Shown: piece by piece, positions 57,777-64,000 of the stretch | Layout of the letters: each line of letters starts with the position of its first letter | Numbering within the stretch: the stretch's first letter is position 1 | Made by a program: the position numbers and the translations under genes | NCBI GenBank assembly: GCA_001692895.1 | Contig: KV748193.1 | Coordinates: forward strand, 1,798,001-1,862,000 | Direction of reading: 5' to 3' | Origin: Cenococcum geophilum 1.58 | Lineage: Eukaryota; Ascomycota; Dothideomycetes; Gloniales; Gloniaceae | Length of the DNA stretch: 64,000 bases | Notes under the pieces: generated by a model | The model's input: the letters and a program-made list of their open reading frames with translations, nothing else | Told to the model about the DNA's origin: nothing | Database searches by the model: none

Positions 57777-60700
57777 CATTAGTATAGCTTCTTAGCCTTA
57801 GTATAGAGTTCTTAGCGGTCCAAAATGTTAAATATTAAGGTTACTATTAAGTACTACCTTATAACTCACACCCTGTTTCTTATTATCTTATATTTTACTA
57901 TCTATTTTCTATTACCTATTTATTACCTATTATTAATTAAGTGGCAATGTTAACCTAGTAGCGATTAAGTAATAGTTCTAAATCGTCGTTAGCGTTATTG
58001 TTAGTGTTATTGTTAGTCCTTTACCCCAACCTTATATATATAGAGAGCTTCTAAAGCCAGCTTTAATTAATAAAGTTCTTATAAGTAACTTATCTGTCCA
58101 ATATAAAACCTATCTAAGAATCCCTAAGGTATTAATATATTAACGTTATTATTTCCGTTTATAATTTAGCGACCTTTTACTAATCTGCGAATTACTTCCT
58201 CCGTAGACTTATATTTTTAAAAAATAGAGAAAGTAGAGAAATGGGTAACTGTAGTTAGTGTTAGAACTAGGAACTGTCTTAAGCTTAGCGTTATAGCGGT
58301 AAGTATACCGCTAGCTAAGGTAGCGCGGTTGCTAAGTTAACCGAAGCGCGCCGGAATTCCCTAAACCCTAACTAGTTCTCGCGACGTTAATTATATAACT
58401 TTATAATACGGCCTAACATACGGCTATGTCTACGTTGTAGGCTCCTCTAAAAAAGCATTAATATATTATACCACCTTCGAGCTTTATAGATGCGCCTTTA
58501 ACGCCTTCGCTAACTAATAAAAAAGCCTTTACCTAAACTCCCTAAGTTATTACGCTTTTTAAAGATATCTAAGCTGGAAGATATATTAAGTAACACTTAT
58601 AGATAGAATTCTAGCTTACGTAAGGGGAATATAAGGAATTAGTATATCGGCTTAGGCGAGATAAGTCACTATTTAGATATGTTAAGGACAAAATACGGTA
58701 TATTACCCCTAGAGAGGATAGAGAGACTAGCTAATAATAGAAATTAAATAAATATAACTATAACAGAAGGAAGAATTAACTTGTTGTTTATATGCTAACT
58801 AGCGTATATAAGCTCTTTATTAATGGCGTTAAGGACGTAATTTAAAGTTAGCTAAAACTAATTCGCAACGGATTAGATAGGGCGGCACACTTTACATAAA
58901 AGGTACGCCTAGCCCATTCTACTAAAGTTTATTTTTAAGTTAATACTCTACTTAGCATAATATTGAAATATAAGCCGGATGCTTCTTTTTGGTATAAAGA
59001 TGTATAATACCCTAGGGTTATAATCGAAGTCGCATATTCGCAGAAGAGGAAAAGGTTAAGCCAACTAGCCGAAGATTATCTTTTAGATTTAAATACTAGC
59101 GTGCAAGTTATTATTAGCCTAGATATTAAATATGGCAAAAAGGGGTCGCGTAAGGTAACATTATTAGTATAGCGAACTTATATAGTTAATACTGCTAATA
59201 GGGATAAGTTAAAAGTAGTTTAAGAAGTTATAGATAATATAAACACTATTCTAAAACACTACTCTTTCTTCGTTACTTTAATATTCTTTATAGGTATTCC
59301 GTAATAACTAAGGAAATCCTACTAATTATATAGGCCTACGACTTTAGCTGAGAGACTTTACTTATAAAAAACTTGCATATAATAAGATTGGAGATAAAGA
59401 TTAAGAACTAGTTATCTCTACTTAGCAACTCTATAAATACCTTAATGCGGCGGAGACTATAGTAGGACGGCCAGAATTACTTAATAAGTATTTAATTGCT
59501 CCTAAGCTTAAGAAGTATAAAAGATCGGAGATACCTTTAGACTAAATCACTTCTAGTAATAAAGCGAGGTATATTAAGGGGGGGGAGAAAGCAGCAAGGC
59601 GTATAGTAGAAAATGACACGGATTATAAGAATATATTAATAAGAAGTTCTTCATTAGACTAAAAGATAATTTACTTGCAATTTATAACTATCTTATTAAA
59701 TATCTTAGCATTAAAATAGGCACTTAGGTACCGATTCCCGCTTCCTTATTATAATATTAAGTTATTTAGTAGTAACGTTTTAGACCCCTTACGGAGCTAG
59801 GAAACAATCCGCTATATATAGCTAGGATTTAACTGCCGCTTAGCTTGGTTAGCATTTACAAAAACCTTCCATCCGTACTTTATTTGCACTTTATTTGCAT
59901 TTCTTCTATCTTACTATTATTTCTACAGCCTTTATCTCTAGTATATCTTAAGCGTCCGCCTTTTAAGCTTTAGAATACCCCCTATTGGGTAAATGGCTGT
60001 AATAAATTACTTATAATAAGTAACCCGTATTAATCTAGAACTAATAAGTAAAGTTACTATATAAGGCAAAATAATTCTACCTATAAAATATCTATAATTT
60101 ACATTATATAATCTATTTAAAGATTTAAATTATAGGCGGGTTGTATTAGAGAGATATAGGATAAAATAATAAAGTAATAACCGATACTTAGATATTTAAA
60201 GGCAGATAGGCTAGCTTTTAGTACTTAGTATATATATTTGCACTATATATCCTAGAGCATTAAGCTTTATCTAAGCTTTCTATACAATAACTGCTTAGTT
60301 TTTTATATTATAGAGAGTCTTTGGCCCCTAGGTATAGGCGAAATAAGTAGTATAAAACTCCTTGCTTAGTGAGGTCCTATTAAACCAAAATTAGAAACCT
60401 ATTATAGCCGTCCAGCTATTATAAGTTAGCACTATTTAGTTAACCTTTAGGGAGGTAAAGTTATTATAAATAAGGCAAGGCCCTCTAGCGTATTTATTAA
60501 TACTAAAGGGGAACTATTAGTTGTATATATTGTTTAAGGTAGTATTATAGTTACTAAGCGGCGGAAGGCCGGGTATGGTATAGCTTTAGATAGAACCCAC
60601 ATTTATAGTAAGTAGGGCGGCAGTGGCAGAAGGAAGGAGGGAGATAATAGGGAGGATAATAGTGGATATATACATGTTATAACTTATTTAGATATTATAC

Positions 60701-60900
60701 TTAATTATTTAAGGTTATATTAGACTTTAGTAGAGAATTTAGAAATTGCTATAGGGTATAATATAACTAGAGAGGATAGGAGCGCTTAAATACGGGGCTG
60801 GAGTTGGGGATCCTTAGTTAAGGACATTATAATTAGCAGTGCGGAGAACGCCTAATAGTAAACCTCTTGACCTTTTCTTCCTTGGCTATCTCCTAGAGAC
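57777..60900 (+). pseudogene. Unidentified RIP-decayed relic, plus strand
   Basis: This continues the sequence interrupted by Copia 2. Around 58420-58560 the plus strand reads TTFELYRCAFNAFAN and other protein-like segments broken by stops. No domain was recognised. A short G-rich run at 59580-59586 is the only local oddity. Confidence 0.35.
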
Positions 60901-60939
60901 TATTAACTACGCGCACGCCTATGACTATTAATAGCTACT

Positions 60940-61530
60940 ACTAACCGATTACCGAAGCCACTTTAGGCCCCTAGAAATACCTATTATATTAAGGAAATGC
61001 TTCCCTCTAAAAATTAGTAGCCTTATATAATTGCTTTCTTAAAATTACTACCTAACCTAGAAAGCAGATTTACTATAAAGGACCTAATTCATTAATAAAT
61101 TATAAAGATAATTACCTATATAAAGCATACTTCTTCTATTTTTATAAATTTTACTAGTAATACCTAGTAAATATATCTTCCGCAATTATAGAATAGATAT
61201 CCTTTAAGAATAGTTTTATAGTTATAATAATCCTAAGACGCGTCCCACCCTATATTATTAATTAAATATAACTTGCTATAAAGGTGCTCTTAACGTAATA
61301 GAACCTAATATCTACTGCGATTTATACTCCCGCCTCTACAGCAATACGGACTAAAAAGATATACTTATACTTATAGATGATTCTATTTATAATAAACTGC
61401 TTATAGGTATAACTAATAAGGAGGTTATATTAACCCTTAACCTAATACCTAGTTAACAGCTTATAACTTTAATTTTCTAGCTTAAAGAGTTATGTTATAT
61501 AAGAGTCCTTAACTACATAAGTGAGTAGGA
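60940..61530 (+). repeat. Direct duplication, left copy
   Basis: It matches about 62510-63055 in the same orientation (for example CCTAGAAATACC..., AGATTTACTATAAA and GAATAGATATCCTT blocks). Both copies decay independently. Only transitions and small indels were noticed, at roughly four-fifths identity by eye. Confidence 0.7.
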
Positions 61531-62509
61531 GTTAGGAAGAGTAACTAATTCTTAAGATACGGAATCTAAGTCGTTATTATTATCCGTGTTTAGTTGCGGT
61601 TAATCTATTATTTAGATAATATAATAACTATAAAGATATATATTCTCTGGGGGAAACTTAATGGATTATAAATTATAAGGTTTATACCGTCTATCGGCGA
61701 TATAAGTTAGATAAGAATAAGTGCCCGATTTATATACCTTTAAAGAATATTCTCTTTTATCAATTATCGGATTACCTTATAGCAATTAAGCCTATATATA
61801 TAATAGTACTTGGAATTATCTCTTAGCTAAATAATTTAATTTGTTACGCCCTAGTACTCTTTAAAGAGGACGGGCTGATGTCTAAGATAAAGCTTGTAGA
61901 TTGCTACTATATAAAGATACTAAGCTAAAGAGAAGAAGAGGAGGAGGAAGGCCCTTAGGGGTTGACGTAAATATAAAGGGGTTACTAAGGTGCTAAGTGG
62001 TAAGCGAGCTAATAGCGATTTTCTATACCCAGTATGGAAAATCCTAATTGGTTAGTAGATGTTAGGGTCGGCGGAATTTGGCAGAATTTGGTAGGATTTA
62101 GTAGGTAACGCGCCCTAGTACTGTTATAGTATTAATATAGAGGATCTTAAGTATATAAGCTAGTATAAAGAAAAAATAATTAGTTCCTTATTAACTTAAA
62201 GTAATAATTTACGGTAATATATCTACACAGCCTAGATATAGATAAGATGGTACGTAAAAGAAAATACGATTTAGATTTAGATTCTGTGGTAAGTTTTATA
62301 GTAAAGTAAATAACTGCTGCGGTTTTAGAATATCCTTAGGCTAATATATAACTATATAATTCTCGGGATATAGATGCGCGCTTAATTATCGCGAAGATAT
62401 TCCTGGTCTCCATAGAGTATATCCGCTAGTGTGTACTTGAACCTATTTAGATATATGCAATAATATTATAACTAGCAGTTCTAGCCATCGACCTCGCTTA
62501 TGCCAATGC
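61531..62509. other. Segment between the duplicated copies
   Basis: RIP-like sequence. It holds a G/A-rich run near 61930-61955 and the palindromic module at 62016-62047 (reverse orientation, with the GCTCGCTTACCACT-type flank shared with the Copias). No gene was recognised. Confidence 0.45.
62016..62047 (-). repeat. Palindromic ATTTTCTATCC module, free copy
   Basis: GCGATTTTCTATACCCAGTA followed by TGGAAAATCC. The flank to its left reads as the reverse complement of the Copia 3' untranslated flank for about 40 more bases. No Copia LTR is near, so it is a detached copy. Confidence 0.7.
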
Positions 62510-63055
62510 TTTAGGTACCTAGAAATACCCATTACACCAATAAAATACCCCTCTCTGAAAATTAAGGGCCTTATATAACCGTTTCTTTGGAATTACTAGT
62601 TACTCTAAAAAGTAGATTTACTATAAAAGACCTAACTTATTAGTTAATCGCTAAGATATTAAAGTATACTTTTTCTATTTCTATAAATTTTATAAGTAAC
62701 ACCTAATAAATATATCTTTACTAGCTCCAGAATAGATATCCTTAAAGAAAAGTTATATAGCTGCGATAACCTAGATACGCGCTTTTGCCTATATTATTAA
62801 TTAAATACAGTTTATTATAAAGTTGTTCTTAAAGATATGGAGCATAATGCTTGCTATAATTTATACTCCTATCTCTATACTAATTTAGACAAAAAAGAGG
62901 TACTTACACTTATGGATAATGCTACTTATACTAAATTACTTACGCGGATAGCTAATAATAAGGCTAGGATATTAGCCTTTAACCTAATAAACGACCAGAA
63001 TTTCTTAACTATATTACGCTAGCTTAAAGAGCTACTTTATATAGGACTCCTAAAG
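62510..63055 (+). repeat. Direct duplication, right copy
   Basis: Partner of 60940-61530. It contains a short open frame (62837-63022, ATG start), the longest left in this block and probably the remnant of an ancestral coding region shared by both copies. Its protein is not recognised. Confidence 0.7.
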
Positions 63056-63069
63056 GATATAGGCTAGGC

Positions 63070-63254
63070 TATCACGGCACTGACCTAACACGTTGTTATG
63101 ACTCAGTGTTCATGACACGAGCACAGACCTAACCCCTAAGCGACGTGTATATATATCGCCTCACCTCCTACATAGATCCTCACACGACATCGTTTGTTAA
63201 TGATATACAGTCACCTTGTACCTCGTACCTTGGCAGTCGGCACGTACTGTGACA
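63070..63254 (+). repeat. 187-bp LTR family, copy C (185 bp)
   Basis: Same orientation as copy B. The left end is TATCACGG (RIP form of TGTCACGG) and the right end GTGACA. The flanks TAGGC and GTATG do not match, unlike copies A and B. It may therefore be one LTR of an element that continues to the right, or a recombined solo LTR. Confidence 0.8.
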
Positions 63255-64000
63255 GTATGTCGTGTCATCTTATACGACCCCGGTAGGGCTTTGTTTCTAC
63301 CGTTCTAAAGCTATATTCTAAAGCTACGACCCTACCCCGGGCGGGATTCTTACCCTCGTTCCACGTCAATGCCGACCCAGTAAAATCTCTGTTAAACCTA
63401 TTCGAGTACCCGAGCCGATCTCTCCATCTACCTGAGTTTCCTAGGCCGGCTGCAGGGAGACACCCTGCGGGCTATGGTTCCTCCTCTCCGTCCACCCGAG
63501 TTTCTGAGCCGGCTGCAGGGAGTTCACCCTGCGGGCTATGTTCCTCGTGTCTTGGTTACAGTGTAAGACTATGGGTTACGATCTCGTCTCCGTCTCCGTC
63601 TCCGTCTTCGAATTCGCACAGATAGTACTTCAAGTTTACCGCGACAAGAATCTACGTTTTAACCTCGATCTCCGTAACCCCCGAGCCTTTCAAGTCTACG
63701 CAATAACCTCAATCTCCGTGACCCCCGAGCCTTTCGAGTCTACGCCTTAACCTCGATCTCCGCAACTTCGAGCCTTTCGAGTGTCAATATCCGCCATACA
63801 CCCCGTGGATAAATTTTTTCTCATCTCCTTCGTTTTACCCCTTTGCCTTCAGCTTTATTTAGTGCTTGAGGCGAGCACTAGTAGAGAGCGATGTAGTAGG
63901 GATATAGGTAGGAGGGTCTGAGGACTGTAAGGACGAGGACCTCTAAGGACTGGAAGGACGAGAACCTTTGAGGACTGGAAGGATAAGGATATGTGTCTAT
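63255..64000 (+). other. Non-RIP region with short tandem repeats, possible element interior
   Basis: Balanced composition with normal CpA/TpG, unlike the 32 kb to its left. It has two copies of a CCGGCTGCAGGGAG...CACCCTGCGGGCTATG block (about 63449-63540), each with a GCAGGG/CCCTGC stem. Three units of about 45 bp follow (AACCTCGATCTCCG...CGAGCCTTTCGAGTCTACG, about 63661-63783), then three units of about 30 bp (GAGGACTGGAAGGACGAGAA, about 63916-63990). Short open frames exist, but none is convincing. It may be the 5' leader of an LTR element whose LTR is copy C. Confidence 0.5.

Noticed and set aside
31754..63254. One 31-kb element bounded by LTR copies B and C
   Set aside because: Copy B has its own matching GTAGA duplication on both sides, so it is an independent solo LTR.
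1..64000. tRNA or rRNA genes
   Set aside because: No stretch with a convincing cloverleaf, A/B boxes or rRNA core was recognised by eye; a dedicated scan could still find one.

Overview
This window looks like a heterochromatic, AT-rich segment of a filamentous ascomycete (Pezizomycotina) genome. About 54 of the 64 kb is decayed repeat DNA. It is poor in CpA/TpG, rich in TpA and full of TAG/TAA codons where CAG/CAA would fit, which is the usual footprint of repeat-induced point mutation (RIP). The genes sit in one island of ordinary base composition at about 21.3-31.1 kb. They have short fungal introns of the GT...AG type, and one has a clear CTGAC branch point. One ambiguous base (N) occurs near position 336.

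Left repeat block (1-21.3 kb). A chromovirus (Ty3/Gypsy, minus strand, 76-8989) has 215-bp LTRs and a perfect 5-bp target duplication. It sits inside an older plus-strand chromovirus, of which a chromodomain and a probable 3' LTR remain at 9.0-9.9 kb. A 475-bp fold-back element follows at 10.6-11.1 kb. Next comes a Tad/I-like LINE whose endonuclease is split by a complete Copia element (13318-19241). The block ends with a 187-bp solo LTR that has its own target duplication.

Gene island (21.3-31.1 kb). A minus-strand DEDDh exonuclease-fold protein (Gfd2/YDR514C-like, with an RG-rich tail) is transcribed divergently from a plus-strand ING-family chromatin protein (ING N-terminal domain plus C-terminal PHD finger). 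They share a region of about 0.94 kb. Further right lies a minus-strand gene of an unnamed repeat-containing fungal family. Its reading frame carries two TAG codons at likely former CAG codons and a likely frameshift, so it is probably decaying.

Right repeat block (31.1-64 kb). It holds a second 187-bp solo LTR, a stretch of unidentified RIP-decayed coding relics on both strands, a complete plus-strand chromovirus (39037-47041, 421-bp LTRs), and a cluster of satellites with a TA-flanked MITE (48.2-49.95 kb). More unidentified relics follow, then a second complete Copia (51697-57771, 217-bp LTRs), a 5.3-kb relic region with an internal direct duplication, and a third copy of the 187-bp LTR family at 63.07 kb. 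Beyond that LTR the sequence is abruptly free of RIP and carries short tandem repeats.

No CRISPR array, rRNA or convincing tRNA was found. The intact genes are linked only by location. That one encodes a chromatin reader and another a nuclease of a fold also used in RNA turnover and silencing is suggestive, but the sequence does not show that they work together.
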